Shown: positions 17,942-25,176 of the stretch, one piece after another
Layout: every line of letters starts with the position of its first letter
How positions within the stretch are numbered: position 1 is the first letter of the stretch
Source of the DNA: Lachnospiraceae bacterium
GTDB lineage: Bacteria > Bacillota_A > Clostridia > Lachnospirales > Lachnospiraceae
DNA: 35,051 nucleotides
Assembly: GCA_016291475.1 (NCBI GenBank)
Contig: JAEEXJ010000023.1
Coordinates: 1-35,051 of the forward strand
Direction: 5' to 3'
Program-made: the position numbers and the translations under genes
The notes under the pieces: model-generated
Told to the model about the DNA's origin: nothing
The model's input: only the letters and a program-made list of their open reading frames with translations
Databases searched by the model: none

Positions 17942-18553
17942 ATGGCTGATAACAGAAAACCCGAAATTACCAAAAAACAGATCAGAGCAGAGATTCTTGC
18001 TAAGCGTGATGCACTCAGTGAAAACCAGGCTAAAGCTGCCGCTGAGAGCGTATATAATCAAGTGATCTCAGATCCTCTGTTCATAAAAGCCAAGAGAGTA
18101 CTGGGATTCATGCCATTTGGAAGTGAAATTGACATCAAACCCATTCTTGAATATGCTCTTGCAAATGAAAAGGAAGTCTTTGTTCCACGCATTACCACTA
18201 ACGGCTTCCATAAAGAGATGGAATTCAGAAAGGTTAAGGATGTGGATCCCGTTCATTATTCTTTCGGAAAATACAAGATCCTGGAACCTTCCGAAGAATG
18301 TGAACCTTTCGAATATAACGAAGCTGAAGCAATGATGCTTCCAGCACGTGACCTTGTACTTCTTCCCGGTGTCGCATTCGACAAATACAACAAGAGAGTG
18401 GGATACGGCGGAGGATACTATGACAGATTCTTGGAAGATAAACTTACGCTCCGCATTCATTCCATCGCAGTTTGTCATGCGTGCCAGATCGTAGATTACG
18501 ACATCCCCGAAGACGAAGGGGATGTAAGACCTTTTAAAGTGGTTTGTTCTTAA
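17942..18553 (+). CDS. 5-formyltetrahydrofolate cyclo-ligase
   Basis: The enzyme (YgfA/MTHFS) converts 5-formyl-THF to 5,10-methenyl-THF with ATP and so recovers a dead-end folate. The 203-residue protein contains the diagnostic LLPGVAFDKYNKRVGYGGGYYDRFL near the C-terminus and the N-terminal KKQIRAEILAKRDALS. AAGAGGA precedes the ATG. It is inserted between the two proline genes, 28 nt after proB and 12 nt before proA, and must be co-transcribed with them. Confidence 0.94.
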   Translation: MADNRKPEITKKQIRAEILAKRDALSENQAKAAAESVYNQVISDPLFIKAKRVLGFMPFGSEIDIKPILEYALANEKEVFVPRITTNGFHKEMEFRKVKDVDPVHYSFGKYKILEPSEECEPFEYNEAEAMMLPARDLVLLPGVAFDKYNKRVGYGGGYYDRFLEDKLTLRIHSIAVCHACQIVDYDIPEDEGDVRPFKVVCS

Positions 18554-18565
18554 AAGGAGATCCAT

Positions 18566-19816
18566 ATGACAGATCTTAAAACATTAGGTGAAAATGCCGT
18601 AAAGGCAAAATATAAAGCCGCTCTTATTTCAACGGATAAGAAAAACGAAGTACTGGTTAAGTGCGCCAAAGCACTTCAGGACAATGCGGAAGAGATCATT
18701 AAAGCAAATGAGATCGACCTGAAGAATGCCGTTCAAAACGGAATGTCCGAAGCTATGCAGGACAGACTTCGCCTTACCGTCCAGCGTATCGACGGTATTG
18801 CGGAAGGTCTGCACCAGGTTGCCGATCTGCCCGATCCTGTGGGTGAGATCATGGAAGAGTTTGACCGCCCCAACGGAATGCATATCACAAAAGTACGTGT
18901 ACCCATGGGAGTTATCGGGATCATCTATGAGTCCCGTCCCAATGTTACACCCGATGCCTTTTCACTTACCTTTAAAGCCGGAAGTGCCTGCATACTCAAG
19001 GGCGGAAGTGACTGCATAGAATCGAATAAAGCGATAGTTAAAGTACTCAGATCGGTTCTGGAATCCGAAGGACTTGATCCCGATATACTTCAGCTTATCG
19101 AATCAACCGACAGAAGCGTAACCACCGAATTCATGAAGATGAAAGAATATATCGATGTTCTTATTCCCAGAGGAGGTGCGGGACTTATACGTGCGGTTGT
19201 CGAGAATTCCATGATCCCTGTCATTGAGACCGGAACCGGTAACTGCCATGTCTATATTGATAAGGATGCAGACCTCGAAATGGCCGTTAACATTCTTTTC
19301 AATGCAAAGACCCAGCGTATATCCGTATGTAATGCATGCGAAAGCCTTGTGGTACATTCTGCTGTTAAAGACAAGGTTCTTCCGCTTATATATGAAAAGC
19401 TTTCCGAGAAGAATGTTGAACTCAGATGTGATGAACCTTCTTATGAAGTGTTGGGTGATAAAGCCGTTCATGCTACCGAGGAAGATTTCGGCAGGGAATA
19501 TCTTGATTACATCCTTTCCGTTAAGACGGTAGATTCGGTAGAGGAAGCCATCGATCATATCAATAAATACAGCACCCACCATTCCGAATGCATTGTTACG
19601 GAAAATAAAGAAGCGGCTGAAATGTTCCAGGAAAGAGTTGATGCTGCGTGTGTTTATGTAAATGTATCAACCAGATTTACCGACGGTTTCGAGTTCGGCT
19701 TCGGTGCGGAGATCGGTATTTCCACTCAGAAGCTTCAGGCAAGAGGTCCCATGGGACTTAAGGAGATCACATCGTATAAATACAGGATCACCGGAAACGG
19801 TCAGGTCAGAGGATAG
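18566..19816 (+). CDS. proA: Glutamate-5-semialdehyde dehydrogenase (gamma-glutamyl phosphate reductase)
   Basis: ProA reduces gamma-glutamyl phosphate with NADPH to glutamate semialdehyde, which cyclises to pyrroline carboxylate. The 416-residue protein has the standard length. The catalytic cysteine is C255 in QRISVCNACES, the position known from Thermotoga ProA. Other landmarks are YESRPNVTPDAFSLTFKAG, LIPRGGAGLI and FGFGAEIGISTQKLQARGPMG. AAAGGAGA precedes the ATG at ideal spacing. Confidence 0.97.
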   Translation: MTDLKTLGENAVKAKYKAALISTDKKNEVLVKCAKALQDNAEEIIKANEIDLKNAVQNGMSEAMQDRLRLTVQRIDGIAEGLHQVADLPDPVGEIMEEFDRPNGMHITKVRVPMGVIGIIYESRPNVTPDAFSLTFKAGSACILKGGSDCIESNKAIVKVLRSVLESEGLDPDILQLIESTDRSVTTEFMKMKEYIDVLIPRGGAGLIRAVVENSMIPVIETGTGNCHVYIDKDADLEMAVNILFNAKTQRISVCNACESLVVHSAVKDKVLPLIYEKLSEKNVELRCDEPSYEVLGDKAVHATEEDFGREYLDYILSVKTVDSVEEAIDHINKYSTHHSECIVTENKEAAEMFQERVDAACVYVNVSTRFTDGFEFGFGAEIGISTQKLQARGPMGLKEITSYKYRITGNGQVRG

Positions 19817-19833
19817 TTAGGAGAGTAATAAAA

Positions 19834-21288
19834 ATGCAGAAGATCAGGACAAGATATGCACCTTCACCCACGGGAAAGATGCATGTAGGCAATTTAAGAA
19901 CAGCTCTTTACGAGTTTCTTGTAGCTAAGCATGAGAACGGTGATTTCATGCTCAGAATAGAGGATACCGATCAGGAGAGATTTGTTGAAGGAGCCATCGA
20001 CATCATAAACAGAACTCTTGAAAAGACCGGACTTTATCATGATGAGGGACCCGACAAGGATGGCGGAGTAGGCCCTTACGTTCAGTCAGAGCGTGTTAAG
20101 ACCGGTATCTATATGAAGTATGCCAAGGAGCTTATCGAGAAAGGAGAGGCATATTATTGCTTCTGTGACAAGGAGAGACTTGCATCCCTTAAGACTGCGG
20201 TATCGGAGGACGGAAAGACAATCACCGTTTATGATAAGCATTGTCTCGGCCTTTCCAAAGAAGAGGTTGAGAAGAATCTCGCAGAAGGGAAGCCTTTTGT
20301 CATCAGACAGAATATACCCAATGAGGGAACCACAACATTTAAGGATGAGCTTTACGGAGATATCACAGTCGAGAATTCTGAGCTTGATGATATGATCCTT
20401 ATCAAGTCCGACGGATATCCCACATATAATTTTGCAAATGTTGTTGATGATCACACCATGAACATCACACATGTCGTAAGAGGTAACGAGTATATTTCTT
20501 CCTCACCCAAGTATCAGAGACTTTATGATGCGTTCGGATGGGAGAGCCCCGTATACATCCACCTTCCTCTTATCACCGATGAGAATCATAAGAAGCTTTC
20601 CAAGAGAAGCGGACACTCATCATTCGAAGATCTTATCGATCAGGGATTCATTTCCGAGGCGATAGTTAATTACATCGCACTTCTCGGATGGTCACCCGAG
20701 GATAACAGAGAGATCTTCAGCCTCGATGAACTTATCAAAGAGTTCGATTATCACAGGATCAGCAAATCCCCCGCGGTATTCGATATCCAGAAGCTTAAAT
20801 GGATGAACGGTGAGTATCTCAAAGCAATGGATGATGAGAAGTTCTTTGAGATGGCTAAGCCATATCTCGAGAAAGCACTTCCTGCCGGAATTGATGCAAA
20901 AAAGGTTGCTTCCAAGGTTAAGACCCGTATCGAGATCTTCCCCGATATTGCGGAGCAGGTTGATTTCCTGACCGCTGTTCCCGAGTATTCAAACGAGCTC
21001 TATGCCAACAAGAAGAATAAGATTGATGAGGCCGGATCAAAGGCAGTTCTTATGGACATTCTTCCTATCCTTGAAGCGCAGGAAGATTATTCCAATGATG
21101 CACTTTATGCAGCACTTTTAAAGTATGCAGAGGAAAAAGGCTTTAAGAACGGCTATGTAATGTGGCCTCTCAGAATAGCTCTTTCCGGTAAGGTAATGAC
21201 TCCTGCAGGCGCTACGGAGATTCTGGAGCTTCTCGGAAAAGAAGAGTCCGTAAAGCGTGTTAAGGCAGCGATTGAGAAACTTTCATGA
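19834..21288 (+). CDS. gltX: Glutamyl-tRNA synthetase
   Basis: GltX charges tRNA-Glu in the cytoplasm. The 484-residue class I synthetase has the HIGH-type motif in APSPTGKMHVGNLR, and KKLSKRSG as its KMSKS loop. The CFC plus later Cys (YDKHC) is the usual GluRS zinc-like insert. A C-terminal anticodon-binding helical domain is complete. Whether it also mischarges tRNA-Gln, as many Firmicutes enzymes do, cannot be read by eye. AGGAGAG precedes the ATG. The stop overlaps the next start (ATGA). The operon thus joins glutamate use for proline with glutamate charging. Confidence 0.97.
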   Translation: MQKIRTRYAPSPTGKMHVGNLRTALYEFLVAKHENGDFMLRIEDTDQERFVEGAIDIINRTLEKTGLYHDEGPDKDGGVGPYVQSERVKTGIYMKYAKELIEKGEAYYCFCDKERLASLKTAVSEDGKTITVYDKHCLGLSKEEVEKNLAEGKPFVIRQNIPNEGTTTFKDELYGDITVENSELDDMILIKSDGYPTYNFANVVDDHTMNITHVVRGNEYISSSPKYQRLYDAFGWESPVYIHLPLITDENHKKLSKRSGHSSFEDLIDQGFISEAIVNYIALLGWSPEDNREIFSLDELIKEFDYHRISKSPAVFDIQKLKWMNGEYLKAMDDEKFFEMAKPYLEKALPAGIDAKKVASKVKTRIEIFPDIAEQVDFLTAVPEYSNELYANKKNKIDEAGSKAVLMDILPILEAQEDYSNDALYAALLKYAEEKGFKNGYVMWPLRIALSGKVMTPAGATEILELLGKEESVKRVKAAIEKLS

Positions 21289-21752
21289 AATTATTTGAGA
21301 TAAAAGACGACGATAAAAATACGGATCCGGGAAAGCTTGCCATCGGAGCAATGATCATTTCGGCCATTGTTATAGCTCTTATTGTATGGACCAAAAACGG
21401 GTATTACAATAAATTACTTGCTACGGGCGTTATTACAGACGGTTCGGAATTAATAAAGCGTAAAGTAATAAGTATTGCTTTGTCTGTTCTGCCCTCCGTT
21501 TTGATGGTTGTTTTCCATCTTATCGTTAAGATTACCAATAAGACATCAAAAGCTCTTGCCGCCCTTTTACTGTGCGGAATAGCTGCTTTATGTGCAAACG
21601 GTATATTTGAGACATTTTCTCTGGTCAATGCTTATCTGACGGAAAATGATCTTAGAAAGGATCTTTGTTTTATTCTGATCGGATGCTGTGTATTATCGGC
21701 AGGTGCCGCATCCAACGGGCTTAAAACGCTTAAGATATTGCCGCCTGCTTGA
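21285..21752 (+). CDS. Small hypothetical membrane protein (about four TM segments)
   Basis: The 155-residue protein has no recognised family. After an acidic start (MKLFEIKDDDKNTDPGKL) it shows four likely membrane helices, at about 18-36, 64-84, 90-112 and 126-146. The loop between helices 1 and 2 (NGYYNKLLATGVITDGSELIKRKV) is charged. It overlaps the gltX stop by 4 nt (ATGA) and is translationally coupled to it. An intrinsic terminator follows, so it is the last gene of the proline/gltX operon. Confidence 0.7.
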   Translation: MKLFEIKDDDKNTDPGKLAIGAMIISAIVIALIVWTKNGYYNKLLATGVITDGSELIKRKVISIALSVLPSVLMVVFHLIVKITNKTSKALAALLLCGIAALCANGIFETFSLVNAYLTENDLRKDLCFILIGCCVLSAGAASNGLKTLKILPPA

Positions 21753-21795
21753 TTTTCCTTATGAAATAAGGCATTATATATATGCAGGACTTAAG

Positions 21796-21821
21796 GGAGC
21801 TTGCTAATGCAGGCTCCTTTT
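21796..21821 (+). terminator. Intrinsic terminator of the proB-gltX operon
   Basis: A 9-bp stem (GGAGCTTGC / GCAGGCTCC, one T-G wobble) closes on a TAAT tetraloop and runs into TTTT. A second small palindrome (CCTTAT-GAA-ATAAGG, 21757-21771) lies upstream, right after the stop codon. Confidence 0.8.
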
Positions 21822-21866
21822 AATGTGTAAGCACATATCCTGACTATTATGAAAGGAGGAAACGGA

Positions 21867-22880
21867 ATGTCAATTTTTTCAAGGAAGACAGAAGTGCAGG
21901 TACCTTTGCAGGACCATACCATCTATCTGATAGATACTGAGAATGTAAGGACTGTTTGGACCCTTCTTCTTGACAGAATGACTCTTAACGATAAGATTTA
22001 TGTCTTCTATACGATGAACTCGGGAAATGTCTCGTATGAGGACTTAAACGGCGTTATATCATCCGGTAAGAACGTTGAGCTTATACAGTGCCATACAGGG
22101 AAAAACGGCCTTGATTTCCAGCTTGTTTCATATCTCGGATATTTGATCCGAAATAATGAAAATGCTGACTATTGCATCATCTCTGACGACAGCGGATATG
22201 ATGCGGTCATTAAATTCTGGGAAGGCAGGGAAGTTAAAGTATCGAGAAAGACGGCTTTTCAGGTTTCCGGAAAACAGGCTAAAGCACCCAAGAAGCCCCT
22301 TTTCGGAGTTAAATCCAGAGCAAAAGCTTCTGCCAAGACAGCGACCGTGACTAAGAAGCCGGTCGAGGTCAAGAAACCGGAAGAGACCAAAAAGGTAACC
22401 GAAACTCCCAAGGCACCTGAAGCTGTAAAGACGGAATCGGTAAAAAAATCCGAAAACGCTAAATCCACAGAGACTAAGAAAACAACGGAACCCAGGAAGA
22501 CTTCGGAGTCCAAGAAATGCGCGGATACAAAAAAAGCTCCCGAAACCGTAAAGGAAGCGGAAGCTAAGAAACCTCAGGAATCCAAGAAGCAGTCAGAGCC
22601 TAAAAAGCAGAGCGAGTCAAAAAAGCAGACTGAGTCTAAAAAAGCTCCCGCTCAGAAGCCTGCCGCATCCGGCGTAAATATCTCAAGGGATAAATTAAAA
22701 GAATTCCTTCCCGGTGAAACGGAAGAAAGGATCGATCAGATATCTGAGATCATCAAAAAAAGCGGCGGTAAAAAAGGCCTTGCGGATATTCATGACGAGA
22801 TTGAGAAGATCTATCGTAATGAACAGGCATCGGATATCTATCGTATCATCAGACACAATATCAAGGATATCTGCTGTTAA
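21867..22880 (+). CDS. PIN/NYN-like domain protein with long Lys/Glu/Ser-rich linker
   Basis: This is a probable RNA-acting nuclease or RNA-binding protein of unknown role. Residues 15-130 form a PIN/NYN-type fold with the acidic positions expected of the active site: D23 (YLIDTENV), D83 (KNGLDFQLVSYLGYLI), and D107/D108 with D112 (CIISDDSGYDAVIKFW). A basic, repeat-like region of about 130 residues follows, built from KKxxE/KKQSE/KKAPE units, then a C-terminal helical module of about 65 residues (ISRDKLKEFLPGETEERIDQIS ... IYRIIRHNIKDI). I use the ATG at 21867, since AAAGGAGG lies 7 nt before it; the in-frame ATG at 21849 overlaps that site. It is a single gene between a terminator and a convergent operon. 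Confidence 0.75.
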   Translation: MSIFSRKTEVQVPLQDHTIYLIDTENVRTVWTLLLDRMTLNDKIYVFYTMNSGNVSYEDLNGVISSGKNVELIQCHTGKNGLDFQLVSYLGYLIRNNENADYCIISDDSGYDAVIKFWEGREVKVSRKTAFQVSGKQAKAPKKPLFGVKSRAKASAKTATVTKKPVEVKKPEETKKVTETPKAPEAVKTESVKKSENAKSTETKKTTEPRKTSESKKCADTKKAPETVKEAEAKKPQESKKQSEPKKQSESKKQTESKKAPAQKPAASGVNISRDKLKEFLPGETEERIDQISEIIKKSGGKKGLADIHDEIEKIYRNEQASDIYRIIRHNIKDICC

Positions 22881-23305
22881 TCCCATATGGCTTCTTCACC
22901 GGTGACAAGTTCACCCCACTTGCTGGCCCAGGCTTCAATAAAAAATGAAGTATAGCGAATATTCTTTTCTTTGCGTAGATTTACGAAATATGGGTGTGAT
23001 CCCCATATACAGGAAAGAATTCCTACGAATAACATTAGGGGCCCCAGCAATAGAGATTGCATGCAATGCCCGTATTCATGAGCTCTTACCTTATCATGGT
23101 AAGAGCTTTTTGAATTGGGGGTAAATATAAATAATCCCATGCTTAATCCGCTCCAGGGTTTGTCCCATACTGTTTCTATGGAGCATCTGTAGATCCTGTG
23201 CGGATATTTTCTGTATTTCAGGAATATGAATAAACCTATAAGCGTTGGGCCGATACCCCATGTACAATGAAGTAATATTACGAGAACTTTTTTGATACTG
23301 TTCAT
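22877..23305 (-). CDS. Small membrane protein with HEYGH zincin-like motif
   Basis: The function is unknown. The 142-residue protein has an N-terminal membrane helix (about 7-29, VLVILLHCTWGIGPTLIGLFIFL). A loop follows with a possible metalloprotease signature, HEYGH at residues 76-80 (KVRAHEYGHCMQSLLLGP). A second hydrophobic helix (about 85-103) directly follows that motif. HExxH next to a membrane helix fits a minimal membrane zincin, but I see no third ligand with confidence. It ends in AWASKWGELVTGEEAIWD. Its ATG overlaps the stop of the DUF3021 gene (ATGA). Its stop overlaps that of the convergent PIN/NYN gene by 4 nt (shared TTAA core). Confidence 0.72.
   Translation of the reverse strand: MNSIKKVLVILLHCTWGIGPTLIGLFIFLKYRKYPHRIYRCSIETVWDKPWSGLSMGLFIFTPNSKSSYHDKVRAHEYGHCMQSLLLGPLMLFVGILSCIWGSHPYFVNLRKEKNIRYTSFFIEAWASKWGELVTGEEAIWD
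23081..23111 (+). terminator. Possible + strand terminator inside the convergent gene
   Basis: AGCTCTTACC and GGTAAGAGCT form a perfect 10-bp stem with a TTATCAT loop, followed by TTTT on the + strand. It lies about 200 nt past the stop of the PIN/NYN gene, antisense to the HEYGH protein gene, just before the codons for the HEYGH motif. No terminator lies between the two overlapping stop codons, so this is the first place where + strand transcription could end. Coding constraint could also explain part of the symmetry. Confidence 0.5.
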
Positions 23306-23688
23306 AGATCGTTTCCTATAAGATCATTGATCTCTTTTACTTTGTTTTTAAGGCTTATCATATCCAATAATTCACATACGATGAGAATAAATACAGTAAA
23401 TACGATGAGAACCGGGAACGAAAGGCTTTCGTACCATGCGAAAAGATTGCCGAATATAAGCACCAGGATGACGGCATATATAATCTTTAATCCCGTTTCA
23501 ATGATCGACAGATTGATCTCAAACTTGTTGATAAGCTTTATTCCCGCATATATAAGAATGTTGACACCAAGTGCCTGAAATACGGTGTTTAAACATAAAA
23601 AAGTGGCATTGTAAAAATAAGCTATCAGAGAAAGTGCCACCAGAGTAATACCGGTCATTGCAAATATATTGATCACCGTCTTTTTCAT
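23302..23688 (-). CDS. DUF3021-like four-TM membrane protein
   Basis: The 128-residue protein has four membrane helices (about 7-27, 33-52, 66-86 and 91-111) and a short charged C-terminal tail (LKNKVKEINDLIGNDL). Size, topology and position right after a LytTR gene match the DUF3021 family, whose members regularly accompany LytTR regulators. By analogy with streptococcal LytTR regulatory systems (HdrRM/BrsRM), where a membrane protein restrains the regulator, it may control the adjacent LytTR protein (inference). Both its ends overlap neighbours by ATGA, so translation of the operon is coupled. Confidence 0.82.
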   Translation of the reverse strand: MKKTVINIFAMTGITLVALSLIAYFYNATFLCLNTVFQALGVNILIYAGIKLINKFEINLSIIETGLKIIYAVILVLIFGNLFAWYESLSFPVLIVFTVFILIVCELLDMISLKNKVKEINDLIGNDL

Positions 23689-24134
23689 AATGTGTTCCTC
23701 CGGAGCAGTATATCCTTTATTCCGTTAAGATAATTTCTGTTAACACAGATTCTTTCATTATTGATAAGTATCGCTTCAAGTCTTGAATTGGGGAGATTTT
23801 TGATTCCCTTTAGCATTTCCACGTTGATGATAACAGATCTGCTTACTCTTGCAAAACCTGCACCGGACAGCATTTTTTCAAGCTCCAGTAATCTGTGGGA
23901 AGTTTGATATACTTCGGACTCAGTGTAGATGAAACCTTTCTTGTCCACACTTTCCATGTAATAGATTTCATTTATAGGAACAGAGTATTCTTCGTTTTCT
24001 TTTTTGCAGGTGATCACTCTGTCAACTGTCTTTACGAAATCGGATACTCTTTTTACGTTACCGGTAAGATCTTTGTATTCAATCGTTACTTCCGGTTCTC
24101 CCATATTCGGGTTTTCTTTCATTATCAGCTGCAT
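23685..24134 (-). CDS. LytTR-family DNA-binding transcriptional regulator
   Basis: The 149-residue protein has a short N-terminal strand-rich region (MQLIMKENPNMGEPEVTIEY) and a C-terminal LytTR domain (about 45-148). Domain landmarks are INEIYYMESVDKKGFIYTESEVYQT, LLELEKMLSGAGFARVSRSVIINV and NNERICVNRNYLNGI. There is no receiver domain, so it is not a classical response regulator. The frame is open further upstream, but the start at 24134 fits the family N-terminus and follows GGCGGAAAAAAC. This makes it overlap the CPBP gene by 56 nt. Likely DNA sites are the paired repeats upstream of the operon promoter, which would make it autoregulatory. Confidence 0.9.
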   Translation of the reverse strand: MQLIMKENPNMGEPEVTIEYKDLTGNVKRVSDFVKTVDRVITCKKENEEYSVPINEIYYMESVDKKGFIYTESEVYQTSHRLLELEKMLSGAGFARVSRSVIINVEMLKGIKNLPNSRLEAILINNERICVNRNYLNGIKDILLRRNTL

Positions 24135-24966
24135 GTTTTTTCCGCCATGTGCAGTAGCAGACAAGCACGATGGCAAAAGAAACCGTCTGGGCAATGGATA
24201 CTCTGACTGTCATCAATTCATCCGCACCTGTATCTGTCACTACATGTAAAAGATTTACTATTGTATTGTTGAAGAAATGATCTGCCATGGAAAAATAGAG
24301 ATTTCCAGACATCTTGGTCAACATAGTAAACTTTAAACCAACAAGTGCGCTTGCGACAAGTAGAAATAATGCATTAAATATCATTCCGTTCAAACTCTGT
24401 TCACCGTCAACATAGTTTCTTACCGGACCGATAACGTGCCAGAAGCCGAATAAAACAGATGAAATTACCGCAGCTGTCATAAATGAATGTTTTGATTCGA
24501 GGATCCTTATAAATAGTCCTCTGAAATTGCCTTCTTCCATGATCACATTGATCACATTTCCGATGATACATATTACGAAAAATATCAGCTCGGTTCTGTT
24601 TCCGATATTTTTATCTATGGCATATGCACTTACATACAGATCCAGGGATTGGAAATTCCCCTGTGAGACCGCTATCATTATCTCTGCGGTATAGGCGAGG
24701 ACGAATACTCCCGCACCGAATGCCAGGCCTTTAAGGATGCACCAGAAATCTTTTCCCTTTTTGAATCCCAGCTCTTTTGCGGAAAAGCCGATCTTTTTGG
24801 CAGCTATCGCCAGTATCACGATACCAAGTATCTTATGAATGACTGCTTCACCTATAAGTGTCTGATCTGTACGGATCAGGAAATACTCCGCGATATGAAA
24901 TGCGTAGCAGAGAAGATAGATCATTAATACTGTGAGAAACGGTTTTTTTAAAGTTTTTTTGTTCAT
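24079..24966 (-). CDS. CPBP-family intramembrane metalloprotease
   Basis: This belongs to the CAAX protease/bacteriocin-processing group, of the Rce1 fold. The 295-residue protein has about eight membrane helices and the three conserved motifs: E144-E145-xxx-R149 (MEEGNFRGLF), FxxxH ending at H177 (FGFWH) and HxxxN at H230-N234 (ADHFFNN). All presumed catalytic residues are present, so it is likely active. Relatives process or protect against bacteriocins, or cleave membrane-bound regulators. GAGG precedes the ATG. It is the first gene of the four-gene operon, and its C-terminal tail is encoded over the start of the LytTR gene. Confidence 0.88.
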   Translation of the reverse strand: MNKKTLKKPFLTVLMIYLLCYAFHIAEYFLIRTDQTLIGEAVIHKILGIVILAIAAKKIGFSAKELGFKKGKDFWCILKGLAFGAGVFVLAYTAEIMIAVSQGNFQSLDLYVSAYAIDKNIGNRTELIFFVICIIGNVINVIMEEGNFRGLFIRILESKHSFMTAAVISSVLFGFWHVIGPVRNYVDGEQSLNGMIFNALFLLVASALVGLKFTMLTKMSGNLYFSMADHFFNNTIVNLLHVVTDTGADELMTVRVSIAQTVSFAIVLVCYCTWRKKHAADNERKPEYGRTGSND

Positions 24967-24997
24967 TTTTTACCTCTTTCCAAATGTTTGTGAATGC

Positions 24998-25026
24998 AAG
25001 ATAGCATAGGTAAACAGAGGGTTCAA
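24998..25026 (-). promoter_or_regulatory. Promoter of the CPBP-LytTR-DUF3021-HEYGH operon
   Basis: Reading the - strand, TTGAAC (25026-25021) and TATCTT (25003-24998) are 17 bp apart. The predicted transcript starts near 24991 and has a leader of about 25 nt before the CPBP ATG. Confidence 0.6.
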
Positions 25027-25035
25027 CGGCAGCGC

Positions 25036-25068
25036 TACCGAATTACAGGATAGGGATACCGAACTGCA
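25036..25068 (-). promoter_or_regulatory. Paired 12-bp direct repeats, probable LytTR binding site
   Basis: On the - strand the copies are TGCAGTTCGGTA (25068-25057) and TGTAATTCGGTA (25047-25036). They match at 10 of 12 positions and start 21 bp apart, two helical turns. LytTR regulators such as AgrA bind pairs of 9-bp repeats (ACAGTTNAG-like) separated by 12 bp, the same geometry. The first copy even contains CAGTT. The pair ends 9 bp upstream of the -35 box of the CPBP operon, a position suited to activation. The divergent lipoprotein promoter lies on the other side. Confidence 0.68.
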
Positions 25069-25141
25069 AAAAACTTAAAAAATGTTTTATATTCTGCAGT
25101 ATTTATTTAATAAAGTCTTAAAGGGATAACATTTCCATTAC

Positions 25142-25150
25142 TGTTATAAT
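25142..25150 (+). promoter_or_regulatory. Extended -10 promoter for the solute-binding lipoprotein
   Basis: TGTTATAAT combines a consensus -10 with the TGn extension. No good -35 box is visible 17 bp upstream (AGGGAT). The leader to the likely start is about 20-30 nt. Confidence 0.65.
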
Positions 25151-25176
25151 GTTTTTGGCTAAAAAATAATGAAAGG

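Noticed and set aside
22440..22670. Tandem-like nucleotide repeats in the PIN/NYN gene, considered as a repeat array
   Set aside because: The periodicity is only at protein level (KKQSE-type units with varied codons); there are no fixed spacers or repeats as in CRISPR.
24135..24194. Longer LytTR start adding 20 residues
   Set aside because: The extra residues (MPRRFLLPSC ...) do not look like LytTR proteins, would deepen the overlap with the CPBP gene to 116 nt, and the start at 24134 fits the family N-terminus.
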